In this document: positions 1 to 8,134 of the stretch, piece after piece
Layout of the letters: every line of letters begins with the position of its first letter
Position numbering within the stretch: the stretch's first letter is position 1
NCBI RefSeq assembly: GCF_011044995.1
Contig: NZ_JAAKZW010000029.1
Coordinates: 1-49,505 of the forward strand
Length of the DNA stretch: 49,505 nt
Source: Streptomyces mesophilus
Lineage (GTDB): Bacteria; Actinomycetota; Actinomycetes; Streptomycetales; Streptomycetaceae
Direction of reading: 5' to 3'
The notes under the pieces: model-generated
The model's database searches: none
What the model was told of the DNA's origin: nothing
What the model saw: the letters and a program-made list of their open reading frames with translations, nothing else
Translations under genes and position numbers: made by a program

Positions 1-23
1 GTGAGCCGTGACCGTGCAGGGGG

Positions 24-58
24 TAAGCGGTGACCGTGCGGGGAGTGGTAACCGGTTG
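24..58. promoter_or_regulatory. Two LacI-type operator-like boxes at the window edge
   Basis: TAAGCGGTGA (24-33) and TAACCGGTTG (49-58) resemble the TAAnCGnTTA core found at 2663-2672 and 8060-8069. A direct repeat of GTGACCGTGC at 8-17 and 30-39 accompanies them. Positions 1-192 hold no gene that I can support. The boxes lie beyond the 3' end of the LacI gene and may belong to a gene outside the window. Binding is an inference. Confidence 0.35.
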
Positions 59-192
59 CCATCGAGGGGCCGTGGCGTCCGGCGCGGGTGCGGGAGGGGG
101 CAGACCTCGCCTGCTGCTGCGGGGCGTTGTCAGTGGTGGCCGATAGCCTGAATAGGGCTCGGCCCCCGGGAGGGAGGGGTCTGTCCGGGCAG

Positions 193-1293
193 CTACGTAC
201 GACGCCGCTTCTGCTCCCGCGGCGCCACCGAATCACGCACCACGATGTGCGTGCCGAGCCGCAGCGTGCCGGCCATCGGTTCGCGCCAGTCGTCGTCTTC
301 ACCAGGAGGCACGGCGAGCCGTACGGCCTGGCGCCCCATCTCCTCCAGCGGGACGTGCACGGTGGTCAGCCGGGGCCGCAGTTCCTGGGCCACCGGCACA
401 TCGTCGTAGCCGACGAGAGAGACGTCCTGGGGCACTCGTACCCCCGCCTCCTCCAGCGCCTGCAGCGCGCCGGCCGCGACGATGTCGTTCGCCGCGAACA
501 CAGCCGTGAACTCCAGTTTCTCCTTGAGGAGTTCGGTCAGCCGCCGCCAGCCGAAGGCGCGGCTGAACGCACCGGGCTGCTCCAGGCGCGGATCCGGCGT
601 GACCCCGCGCAGCTCGAGCGCCCGGCGGTGGCCGGCGAGACGGTCCCGGGTGGTCGACAGGTTCGGCGGGCCGCCCAGGTACAGGATCCGCTCGTGGCCC
701 TGGGTGAGCAGATGGTCGGTGATGGCGAAGGCGCCGCCCTCGTTGTCGTACTCGACCGAGGCGGTGGGCGCGCGGTCGCCGAGCGACGGGCGTCCGCACA
801 GCACCAGTTTCGAGCCGCCCTCGTCCAACTGCCGTGCTCTGCGTGCCAGTTCGGAGGTATACGTGCGGTCGGCGACCGAGCCGCCCACGACGATCACCGC
901 GTCGGCGCGGCGTTCGTGCATCAGGTCGATGTACGCGAGCTCCCGCTTGGGGTCGCCGTGGGTGCTGCACACCAGGCAGAGGCGGTCGCCCTGTGCGGCC
1001 TGCTGTTCCACACCGCGGGCGATGTAGGCGTAGAAGGGGTCGACCACGTCGTGCACGATGATGCCGACGGTGCGGCCGGAGGCGCCCGCAAGGGCGCGGG
1101 CATGGGCGTTGACCACGTAGCCGAGCTGCTCCATCGCCGCCTCGACGCGGGTGCGTGTCTCGCCGGCGACCGGATAGTTGCGGTTGAGGACCCGCGAGAC
1201 GGTCGCCGTGGACACGCCGGCCAGTTTCGCCACATCGGTGACCGTGGCCCGGCGGGACCCCTCCGTCCCCGAACTGCCGCGCATCTGACTCAT
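193..1293 (-). CDS. LacI-family transcriptional repressor
   Basis: This 366-aa protein has the standard LacI/GalR layout. The N-terminal helix-turn-helix is at about residues 17-37 (VTDVAKLAGVSTATVSRVLN), followed by a hinge helix and a periplasmic-binding-protein-like effector domain to the C-terminus. Such proteins bind sugars or glycosides and leave a palindromic operator with a central CG. The ATG is preceded by a purine-rich GGAGGCGGGGG. It lies beside a sugar-type ABC operon and two secreted peptidases whose promoters contain TAAnCGnTTA palindromes, so it is the likely local repressor. The effector cannot be read from the sequence. Family assignment is firm; the regulon is inferred from operator similarity. 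Confidence 0.93.
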   Translation of the reverse strand: MSQMRGSSGTEGSRRATVTDVAKLAGVSTATVSRVLNRNYPVAGETRTRVEAAMEQLGYVVNAHARALAGASGRTVGIIVHDVVDPFYAYIARGVEQQAAQGDRLCLVCSTHGDPKRELAYIDLMHERRADAVIVVGGSVADRTYTSELARRARQLDEGGSKLVLCGRPSLGDRAPTASVEYDNEGGAFAITDHLLTQGHERILYLGGPPNLSTTRDRLAGHRRALELRGVTPDPRLEQPGAFSRAFGWRRLTELLKEKLEFTAVFAANDIVAAGALQALEEAGVRVPQDVSLVGYDDVPVAQELRPRLTTVHVPLEEMGRQAVRLAVPPGEDDDWREPMAGTLRLGTHIVVRDSVAPREQKRRRT

Positions 1294-1450
1294 CCCCCGC
1301 CTCCGTGCGTACCGGTGCCGAGCCTATGGGGTGCGACCTGTTTCCCGCTGCGGTACCTGCCGGTCAGCGGCGGGTGGCAGGCGGTGCGCTCAGCGCTGCC
1401 GGTCATCGAGGGGCGGTCGGCCCGTTGAGCCCTCGGCATACGACTCCCCC

Positions 1451-2485
1451 TCACGCGATCCGCTCCAACTCGTCGGCGAGCACCGGGTGGTTCAGCGGCA
1501 GCCCGCGTGCGAACCGGTCCAGTTCGTCCACGGCCAGCGCGCCCAGGCGGCCGATCTCGTTACCCTGGGCACCGGCCAGATGCGGCGTGAGGAATACGTT
1601 CGGCAGCCCCCACAGCGGATGCCCGGCCGGAAGCGGCTCCGGGTCGGTGACGTCGAGCACCGCGTCGATCCGCCCGCTCACCAGCTCCCGGGTCAGCGCT
1701 TCGGTGTCCACGAGGCGGCCGCGTGAGGTGTTGATGAACAGCGCGCCCGGCCGCATCAGCCCGAGGCGCCGGGCGTCAAGCAGACCGCGGGTCTCCTCCG
1801 TGTCCGGTGCGTGCACGGTGACGGCGTCGCTGCGTGCCATCAGGGAGTCCAGGTCCACCGGTTCCGCGCCGAGCAACTCAGCCTCGGCGGTGGTGAGATA
1901 CGGGTCGTGCAGGAGCACCCGCACATCGAGGACCCGCAGCAGTTCGATCACCCGTCGACCGATGCGCGAGGCACCGATCACTCCGACCGTGAGGCCGTTG
2001 GTGCCCAGCCAGTGGTGACTGCGCAGATCGTCGTCCGTGCGCCCGGTGCGCCGCTGGCGGTAGAGCGAGGCCAGCGGGAACGCGCGCTTGGCCCCGAGAA
2101 TCACGGCCGCCAGGGTGAACTCGGCGACGGGTACGGCGTTCGCGGCCGCGGCGGATGACACGGCGATCCCCCGCTCGTACACCTCCGGCGACAGGAACGG
2201 CTTCACCGTGCCGGCGGCATGGATCACCGCCCGCAGCCGCGGCGCCCGGCCGAGCACCTTCTCGTCGATCGGCGGGCATCCCCAGCCGGTCAGGAGCACT
2301 TCGCTCGCGGCGAGTGCCGCGTCCACCTCGGGGGTTCCGAACGCGCTGACTCCGTACGGGAGTTGGAGATCGGCGACGTCCTCGAGACGCATCCGGACGG
2401 CCGGTGGAAACACTTCGTCGAGCAGATCGGGGGCCAGGACCAGCAATGTGCGGGGCCTGTCCGGTCCCTCATCAGTGGATCGCAC
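1451..2485 (-). CDS. D-2-hydroxyacid dehydrogenase family protein
   Basis: This 344-aa NAD-dependent oxidoreductase belongs to the D-isomer-specific 2-hydroxyacid dehydrogenase family, which interconverts 2-oxo acids and D-2-hydroxy acids. Visible are the nucleotide-binding segment GVIGASRIGRRV (residues about 168-179), the NTSRGRLVD segment with the substrate-binding Arg, a DVTDPEPLP segment with the family's acidic residue, and TPHLAGA with the catalytic His. The dinucleotide motif is GASRIG rather than classic GxGxxG, as in some members. The GTG start has GGAGG about 6 nt upstream. It lies between the LacI gene and the divergent ABC operon, so it may process an acid released from the imported substrate, but the substrate is unknown. 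The family is sure, the role is not. Confidence 0.9.
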   Translation of the reverse strand: MRSTDEGPDRPRTLLVLAPDLLDEVFPPAVRMRLEDVADLQLPYGVSAFGTPEVDAALAASEVLLTGWGCPPIDEKVLGRAPRLRAVIHAAGTVKPFLSPEVYERGIAVSSAAAANAVPVAEFTLAAVILGAKRAFPLASLYRQRRTGRTDDDLRSHHWLGTNGLTVGVIGASRIGRRVIELLRVLDVRVLLHDPYLTTAEAELLGAEPVDLDSLMARSDAVTVHAPDTEETRGLLDARRLGLMRPGALFINTSRGRLVDTEALTRELVSGRIDAVLDVTDPEPLPAGHPLWGLPNVFLTPHLAGAQGNEIGRLGALAVDELDRFARGLPLNHPVLADELERIA

Positions 2486-2499
2486 CCTGCCTCCGGACA

Positions 2500-2516
2500 G
2501 TAAGCGTGTACTACGG
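2500..2516. promoter_or_regulatory. LacI-type operator-like box upstream of the dehydrogenase
   Basis: GTAAGCGTGTACTACGG matches the operator at 8059-8075 at 14 of 17 positions. It begins 15 nt upstream of the GTG start of the dehydrogenase (2485, minus strand). Its palindrome is imperfect (TAAGCGTGTA), so it may be a weaker site. It suggests that the dehydrogenase shares the LacI control of the divergent operon. Confidence 0.45.
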
Positions 2517-2649
2517 GACGTCTGGAAGTTAGGGAGGTCCTGACCCCTCCGTCAAGCGGTTCGAGCGAATGGAATCGCTGATTGTCCGGGTTTTCGCGGG
2601 TCTGGCTCGCCATGCGACAGCAAGTAACTCGCTTGTTTCTTCAGGTGTA

Positions 2650-2679
2650 TTGACGACGGGGTTAAGCGGTTACTACGTT
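2650..2679 (+). promoter_or_regulatory. Promoter of the sugar ABC operon with embedded LacI operator
   Basis: A -35 TTGACG (2650-2655) and a -10 TACGTT (2674-2679) are 18 bp apart. The palindrome TAAGCGGTTA (2663-2672) sits inside the spacer, where a bound repressor would block RNA polymerase. The ATG at 2688 lies only 8 nt after the -10 box and no Shine-Dalgarno is present, so the transcript is probably leaderless. Confidence 0.65.
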
Positions 2680-2687
2680 CCGGCTCC

Positions 2688-3680
2688 ATGACCGACACGG
2701 CAACGAGGAGGCCGCCGGCGCGAGCCGTCACGGCGTCCAAGCCCGCCCGCCCTGCGGGCCGACGGCTCACGCTCTGGCAGCGCGTCAAACGCGACAAGGT
2801 GATGCTGCTGCTCACCCTGCCCGGCCTGCTCTACTTCCTGGTCTTCCACTACGTGCCGGTGCTCGGCTTCATGGTCGCTTTCCAGGACTACGAGCCGTAC
2901 CTGGGTTTCATGCACAGCCCGTGGACCGGACTCGACAACTTCACCGCGATCCTGGACGACCCGAAGTTCTGGTCGGCCCTCGGCAACACCTTGTTGATCG
3001 CCGGCATCCAGCTGGTGTTCTTCTTCCCGCTGCCGATCGCGCTGGCGCTGCTGCTCAACAGCGTGATGAGCGACAAGATCCGCCGGTTCGTGCAGAGCGT
3101 GGTCTATCTGCCGCACTTCATCGGCTGGGTGATCATCGTCTCGCTCTTCCAGCAGATCCTGGGCGGCGCCGGCGTCGTACCGGATCTCCTCGACTCGATG
3201 GGCCTGCCGCGCTACGACATGACGACCGACCCCGACGCGTTCCCCTGGCTGCTCACCTTGCAGCTGCTCTGGAAGGACGCCGGCTGGGGCACGATCATCA
3301 TCCTCGCCGCGCTGCTCTCCATCGACCGGGGCCTGTACGAGGCCGCGGCCATCGACGGCGCGCGGGCCTGGCGCCGGCTGTGGCACGTCACGCTGCCCGG
3401 CATCGTGCCGGTGATCATCCTGCTGCTCATCCTCAACCTCGGCATGGTGCTCTCCGTCGGCTTCGAGCAGATCCTGCTCCAGCGCGACGCGGTGGGCCCG
3501 GACGCCGGTGAGGTTCTCGATACGTACGTCTACTACCACGGCGTCCGCGACGGCCAGTGGGGCACGGCCTCCGTGGTCGGCCTGATCAAGGCGCTCGTCG
3601 GTACGGCTCTGGTGCTCGGCGCCAACAAGTTCGCCCACCGTCTGGGCCACGAAGGGGTGTACCGCCGTGGGGACAGCTGA
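2688..3680 (+). CDS. Carbohydrate ABC transporter permease (LplB type)
   Basis: This 330-aa inner-membrane protein has about six hydrophobic segments, beginning with LLTLPGLLYFLVFHYVPVLG near residue 43. It carries the binding-protein-dependent permease (EAA) loop EAAAIDGARAWRRLWHVTLP, where the ATPase subunit docks. The family (LplB/UgpA-like, MalF type) imports oligosaccharides or glycosides. It overlaps the second permease by 14 bp, which implies translational coupling. No ATP-binding gene lies in the operon. Streptomyces sugar importers commonly share the MsiK ATPase, which I assume here. The ATG at 2688 has no ribosome binding site and lies next to the promoter, so a leaderless start is likely. 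Confidence 0.92.
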   Translation: MTDTATRRPPARAVTASKPARPAGRRLTLWQRVKRDKVMLLLTLPGLLYFLVFHYVPVLGFMVAFQDYEPYLGFMHSPWTGLDNFTAILDDPKFWSALGNTLLIAGIQLVFFFPLPIALALLLNSVMSDKIRRFVQSVVYLPHFIGWVIIVSLFQQILGGAGVVPDLLDSMGLPRYDMTTDPDAFPWLLTLQLLWKDAGWGTIIILAALLSIDRGLYEAAAIDGARAWRRLWHVTLPGIVPVIILLLILNLGMVLSVGFEQILLQRDAVGPDAGEVLDTYVYYHGVRDGQWGTASVVGLIKALVGTALVLGANKFAHRLGHEGVYRRGDS

Positions 3681-4557
3681 ACTCCGCCCGCCCTGGATGG
3701 AGAAGCCCTCCGTACCGGGCCAGTTGCTGAAAGGGCTCGCGCTGGTCCTGGTGGTGGCGGCGGTCATGTATCCGCTGCTCACCGTCATCGGCACCAGCCT
3801 CGCGAGCCAGTCGGACGTACTGAAGCAGGGCGGGCTCGTCCTGTGGCCCGAGCACCCCACCCTCGATGCGTACCGCACCGTCTTCCAGGGCGGCGTGGTG
3901 CTGCGGGCGCTGATGGTGAGCCTGCTCATCACGATGGTCGGCACTATCGCCAGCCTGCTCGCGACGATCGGGATGGCCTACGGTCTGTCCCGCCGCGATG
4001 TGCCGTTCTCGCGGTTCATCCTGATGACCGCGCTGTTCACGATGCTCTTCAACCCGGGCATCATCCCGAACTTCCTGCTGGTCAAGGAGTTGGGCCTGTA
4101 CAACACCTTCGCGGCCCTGGTGCTGCCCGTCCTGGTCAGCGCGTTCAACCTGGTCGTCCTGCGGGCCTTCTTCATGAACCTGCCGCAGGAGTTGTACGAC
4201 GCCGCGAAGGTGGACGGAGCCGGCGACTTCCGGGTGCTGCTGCGGATCGTGCTGCCGCTGTCCAAGGCCGTGATCGCCGTGATCAGCCTCTTCTACGCGG
4301 TCACGTACTGGAACGCCTTCTTCAACGCCCTGCTCTACCTCGACGACGCCGAGAAGTGGCCGCTGCCGATGGTGCTGCGCACCTTCGTGCTGCAGGGCCG
4401 CTCGCTCGACGGCGCCGTCGCCGGCGAGGCCCTCGCGCCGCAGCAGTCGGTGCTGATGGCCGTGCTCGTCATCGCCGTCGTCCCGATCCTGCTCGTCTAC
4501 CCCTTCCTGCAGCGCTACTTCACCAAGGGCGTCCTCACCGGCGCCGTGAAGGGCTGA
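3667..4557 (+). CDS. Carbohydrate ABC transporter permease (YtcP type)
   Basis: This 296-aa partner permease (MalG/YtcP type) has about six membrane segments. The EAA-like cytoplasmic loop is ELYDAAKVDGAGDFRVLLRI (about residues 177-196), followed by VLPLSKAVIAVISL. It would form the heterodimeric membrane channel with the preceding permease. The GTG start lies within the 3' end of that gene and has GAAGGGG upstream. The LplB/YtcP pair is typical of importers for complex oligosaccharides. The end of the gene is unusual: its last codons and stop (4548-4560) begin a three-copy 23-bp tandem repeat that continues into the gap before the binding protein gene. Confidence 0.92.
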   Translation: MGTAELRPPWMEKPSVPGQLLKGLALVLVVAAVMYPLLTVIGTSLASQSDVLKQGGLVLWPEHPTLDAYRTVFQGGVVLRALMVSLLITMVGTIASLLATIGMAYGLSRRDVPFSRFILMTALFTMLFNPGIIPNFLLVKELGLYNTFAALVLPVLVSAFNLVVLRAFFMNLPQELYDAAKVDGAGDFRVLLRIVLPLSKAVIAVISLFYAVTYWNAFFNALLYLDDAEKWPLPMVLRTFVLQGRSLDGAVAGEALAPQQSVLMAVLVIAVVPILLVYPFLQRYFTKGVLTGAVKG

Positions 4558-4616
4558 CCTTTCCTGCGGGGAAGGGCTGACCTCCCCTGCCGAAAAGGGC
4601 CGGCCTCCCCTGCTTT
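4548..4616. repeat. Three-copy 23-bp tandem repeat starting in the permease 3' end
   Basis: The units start at 4548, 4571 and 4594. The first begins GAAGGGCTGACCT and contains the permease stop codon TGA. The second repeats these 13 bases exactly, and the third is diverged (AAAGGGCCGGCCT). All three share CCTGC near the end. The array fills most of the space before the binding protein gene. Confidence 0.8.
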
Positions 4617-4665
4617 CCCCCTCCCCCACGCTCCGGCACGTCCCTCATCCCTAGGAGACCCTCAG

Positions 4666-6351
4666 GTGTCGAGCTCTACCGAGATCAACCGCCGTTCCCT
4701 GCTCCGTCTCGGCCTGGGCGCAGGTCTGGGCCTGGCCGCCGCGCCGCTGCTCGCCGCCTGCGGCGACGGTGCGCCCAAGGCCAAGGCGGAGGCGAAGAGC
4801 GCCGCGCTGCTGCCGAAGACCACGCCGCGCAACGTCGGCCTCAAGCCCGATCTGCCGGGCACCGCGGCCGGCGTGCCCAACGGCTACTTCACTTACCCGG
4901 CCAAGCCCGTGGCCTCGGTGAAGGGTGCTCCGCTCAAGGGTGCCAAGACGGTGAAGGCCACGCTGCAGACGTACGCACCGCCGCCGCCCGGACGCGACAA
5001 GAACGCCGCCTGGCAGGCCATCGAGAAGAAGCTCGGCGCCCAGGTCGACATCAGCATCGTCCCGGCCGACGACTACCCGACCAAGTTCTCCACCATGGTC
5101 GCGGGCGGCAGCATCTCCGACATCTTCATGTACCCGGAGACGGGCGGCGCCGACAACAAGGCCGGCTTCCTGGCCGCGACGTGCGCCGACCTCACGCCGT
5201 TCCTGGCCGGCGACAAGGTGAGCGCCTACCCGAACCTGGCCGCCATCACGAAGGCCGCCTGGCAGGACGGGATCTTCGGCGGCAAGCTCTACGGCATTCC
5301 GATCTCCCGCGCGGGTTCGGGCGGCGTGGGCTTCTACCGCCATGACCTGTACGCCCAGGCCGGTGTGGAATCGCTCGACGATCTCACCAACGTCGCGGCG
5401 TTCGTGGAGCTGTGCAAGGACCTGACGCGGCCCAAGAAGGACCAGTACGCGCTCAGCGCCAACGCCATCAACCTCCTGGCCATGTCCTACGGGGCGCCGT
5501 ACGACTGGCGTCTGGACCGGGCGAGCGGGAAGTTCACGCTGGACCTGGAGACCGACGAGTACCGCAAGGCCGTCGAGACGGCGCGTGAGCTGTACAAGGC
5601 CGGCTGCTACTACCCCGGCTCGCTGGCGATGACGGCCGCGCAGAAGGAGAAGTACACCGGCTTCTTCAAGAACGGCAAGGCCGCCTACGTGTACGACGGC
5701 ATGCCCGCCTATCTCACGCCCAGCACGGGCTACTTGGACGCGATGGCCGGCGTGGACAAGTCGTTCGACCCGCGGCCGATGACCCCGATCGGCTCCTCGG
5801 CGGTGGCCTGGCCCAACAACCTCGCGCTGTCGTACGTCTTCATCAAGAAGGCCGACGACAAGCGGGTCGAGCAGCTGATCGGGCTCGCCGACTTCGCCGC
5901 CGCCCCGTTCGGCAGCGAGGAGTACACGCTGATCAACTACGGCGTCGAGGGCACCGACCACACCCGCGACGGCAAGGGGAATCCCGTCCTCACCAAGCAG
6001 GGCGCGCAGGACACCGCCGTGCCGTGGAGGCTGTTCGGCTCGGCCGTCCCCGACCTGTTCTCCGCCACCTCCGAGGAGGGTGTCCGGCACCTCCACGCGG
6101 CGTACTCGAAGATCATCCCGCTGATGCTTCCGAAGGAGTACGCCGGTTACTCGTCGCCCACCTGGGACTCCAAGGGCAGTGGCAGTCTGTTCACCCTCAA
6201 GTCGGACGGCCTGAAGGACCTCGTCTCGGGCCGCAAGCCGATGTCCGCGTATGACCAGTTGGTCAAGGACTACTTGGCGCAGGGCGGCGAGCAGGCGCGC
6301 ACCGAGTTCCAGGAGGCGCTGCAGAAGAGCAAGAAGGTGACGTCCAAGTGA
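4666..6351 (+). CDS. Extracellular solute-binding lipoprotein of the sugar ABC importer
   Basis: This 561-aa binding protein belongs to the large (about 500-560 aa) family that accompanies LplB/YtcP permeases. The N-terminus combines a twin-arginine motif (NRRSLLRLG) with a lipobox (LLAAC), so it should be exported folded by Tat and lipid-anchored outside the membrane. It would capture an oligosaccharide or glycoconjugate and deliver it to the two permeases. The GTG start has TAGGAGACC about 7 nt upstream, which fixes the start. The next gene overlaps by 4 bp (GTGA), so it is probably co-translated with the secreted M1 peptidase. The ligand is unknown. Confidence 0.92.
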   Translation: MSSSTEINRRSLLRLGLGAGLGLAAAPLLAACGDGAPKAKAEAKSAALLPKTTPRNVGLKPDLPGTAAGVPNGYFTYPAKPVASVKGAPLKGAKTVKATLQTYAPPPPGRDKNAAWQAIEKKLGAQVDISIVPADDYPTKFSTMVAGGSISDIFMYPETGGADNKAGFLAATCADLTPFLAGDKVSAYPNLAAITKAAWQDGIFGGKLYGIPISRAGSGGVGFYRHDLYAQAGVESLDDLTNVAAFVELCKDLTRPKKDQYALSANAINLLAMSYGAPYDWRLDRASGKFTLDLETDEYRKAVETARELYKAGCYYPGSLAMTAAQKEKYTGFFKNGKAAYVYDGMPAYLTPSTGYLDAMAGVDKSFDPRPMTPIGSSAVAWPNNLALSYVFIKKADDKRVEQLIGLADFAAAPFGSEEYTLINYGVEGTDHTRDGKGNPVLTKQGAQDTAVPWRLFGSAVPDLFSATSEEGVRHLHAAYSKIIPLMLPKEYAGYSSPTWDSKGSGSLFTLKSDGLKDLVSGRKPMSAYDQLVKDYLAQGGEQARTEFQEALQKSKKVTSK

Positions 6352-7832
6352 CCACCTCCAACGGCACGCGGACCGGCGCCTCGTACACCAGAAGGCGCGC
6401 CCTGACGCTCGGCGGCGCGACCGCCGCGGCGCTCGCCGTCGCCGGTACCGCCCACGCGGGTCCGACCGGACCGACGCCCGGCACGCCCGGCGTCGGCGAC
6501 CCGCTCTACCCGACGCTCGGCAACGGCGGCTACCAGGTCACGCATTACGACCTGACCTTCGACTTCACGCCGGTGACGTACGACTTCACCGGCGTGGTCA
6601 AGATGTCCGCGCAGGCCACCCAGCACCTGTCGGCCTTCAACCTCGACACCGACGGCCATGTCATCGACTCCGTGACCGTCAACGGGCGTGCGGCCACCTG
6701 GGAGTTGAGCCCGGGGCACACCGGCCAGGAGCTCACCGTCACCCCGGCCGCCGCGCTGGCGAAGTCGGTGCCGTTCACCGTGGAGGTCCGCTACCACGGC
6801 AACGGCAAGGCGCCGCGGGCCAGCGTGACGGGGTGGAACTTCGGCACCGACGGCGGCTTCGCCTGCGCCGCGCAGTCCTCGCGCGCCGACACCTTCTTCC
6901 CCTGCAACGACCACCCTTCCGACAAGGCGACGTGGACCTTCCACCTCAGCGCCCCGGAAGGCTTCGTCGCCACCGCGAACGGTGAGCTCCTCGGCAAGAC
7001 CCCGCGCTCCGACGGTTCCACGGTCTGGCACTTCGCCCTGCGCGAGCGGATGGCCACCGAGCTGGTCGGCATCGCGGTGGTCAAGGGCACGTACCTGTAC
7101 GGCACCAGCCGCACGGGCCTGAAGCTGCGGCACGTCGTCCCGCAGGGCCAGGAGGAGAAGTACGCGCCGATCGTCGAGCGCACCGCCGACCATCTCGACT
7201 GGACCGAGGCCAAGTTCGGCCGCTACCCGTTCAGCGTGTACGGGCTGCACATCTACGACGGGTACAAGGCGGCCCTGGAGAACCAGACGCTCTCCCTGTT
7301 CTCCACGGCGTGGTTCAAGCTCAACGCGGCGGGCCATCCGACGTACGAGAACACGATGATCCACGAGCTCGTGCACCAGTGGTACGGCGACTCCGTGACC
7401 CCGAAGGACTGGCAGCAGGCCTGGCTCAACGAGGGTCCGGCCGTGTACTACCAGCGGCTGTACAGCGCCGAGCAGGGCTGGGAGGACTTCGAGGCGCTGA
7501 TGAAGGGCTACTACGAGAAGCTCGGCCCGGACCGCGCCGTCAACGGACCGCCCGGACTCCCCAAGGCGCTGGGCGGATTCAACATCTACCAGGGCGGGGC
7601 GCTGGTCCTGTACGCGCTGCGCCGCAAGGTCGGGAACACGAAGTTCGACCAGATCATGAAGGTCTGGCCGCGCCGTTTCCACGACTCCTGCGTGGGCAGC
7701 GAGGACTTCATCCGGCACGTGGTCGACCTGACGGGTGACGCCTCGCTCGACGGCTTCCTGCGCGACTGGCTCTTCGGCGCCGTGAACCCCCCGATGCCCG
7801 GACACCCCGACTGGACGGTCCCGACACCATGA
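6348..7832 (+). CDS. Secreted M1-family zinc aminopeptidase
   Basis: This 494-aa exported peptidase has a Tat-type signal (RRRAL then a hydrophobic stretch ending AHAG). An N-terminal beta-rich M1 domain follows. The zinc site is HELVHQWYGD, with the third ligand Glu 18 residues after the second His in AWLNEG, the gluzincin pattern. The usual GAMEN substrate loop reads AALENQT, a variant I associate with secreted actinobacterial members. It would remove N-terminal residues from extracellular peptides. The GTG start overlaps the binding protein stop by 4 bp, which ties extracellular peptide trimming to the importer. That coupling is unusual and hints that the substrate is a glycopeptide. Confidence 0.92.
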   Translation: MTTSNGTRTGASYTRRRALTLGGATAAALAVAGTAHAGPTGPTPGTPGVGDPLYPTLGNGGYQVTHYDLTFDFTPVTYDFTGVVKMSAQATQHLSAFNLDTDGHVIDSVTVNGRAATWELSPGHTGQELTVTPAAALAKSVPFTVEVRYHGNGKAPRASVTGWNFGTDGGFACAAQSSRADTFFPCNDHPSDKATWTFHLSAPEGFVATANGELLGKTPRSDGSTVWHFALRERMATELVGIAVVKGTYLYGTSRTGLKLRHVVPQGQEEKYAPIVERTADHLDWTEAKFGRYPFSVYGLHIYDGYKAALENQTLSLFSTAWFKLNAAGHPTYENTMIHELVHQWYGDSVTPKDWQQAWLNEGPAVYYQRLYSAEQGWEDFEALMKGYYEKLGPDRAVNGPPGLPKALGGFNIYQGGALVLYALRRKVGNTKFDQIMKVWPRRFHDSCVGSEDFIRHVVDLTGDASLDGFLRDWLFGAVNPPMPGHPDWTVPTP

Positions 7833-8046
7833 CCGACGACCTCCGCCTGGGCGTGCCCGGTTTCGGCCTGCGAGCCTCGCCGGCCCCGACCGCGCACCGC
7901 CCGGGCGGGGGCTCCGTGGTGACGCCGCGTCGGTGGCGTACTTCGAGCGAGGAGAGCGAGGGCAGACGCGCGGCCAGGACAGTAATCGCGTTCTCCACCT
8001 GAGTCCGCCTCCATCAGGTACTCAACAGCCTTGCCATGCCTGCGTA

Positions 8047-8076
8047 TTGACGTTGGGAGTAATCGCTTACTACGGT
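8047..8076 (+). promoter_or_regulatory. LacI-controlled promoter of the M60 peptidase
   Basis: A -35 TTGACG (8047-8052) and -10 TACGGT (8071-8076) are spaced 18 bp, with the palindrome GTAATCGCTTAC (8059-8070) between them. Architecture and sequence nearly repeat the promoter at 2650-2679. The gap 7833-8134 holds no supportable gene besides this site. Confidence 0.65.
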
Positions 8077-8134
8077 CTCGGGCAGCTCGACCAGCTCACC
8101 CCTCCGTGTCCCAACACACCCGTGGGAGCAAGTC

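Noticed and set aside
6348..7832. Loss of the GAMEN motif as a sign of an inactive M1 peptidase
   Set aside because: All zinc ligands and the catalytic Glu are intact, and the ALENQT form is what I expect in secreted actinobacterial members, so the enzyme is probably active.
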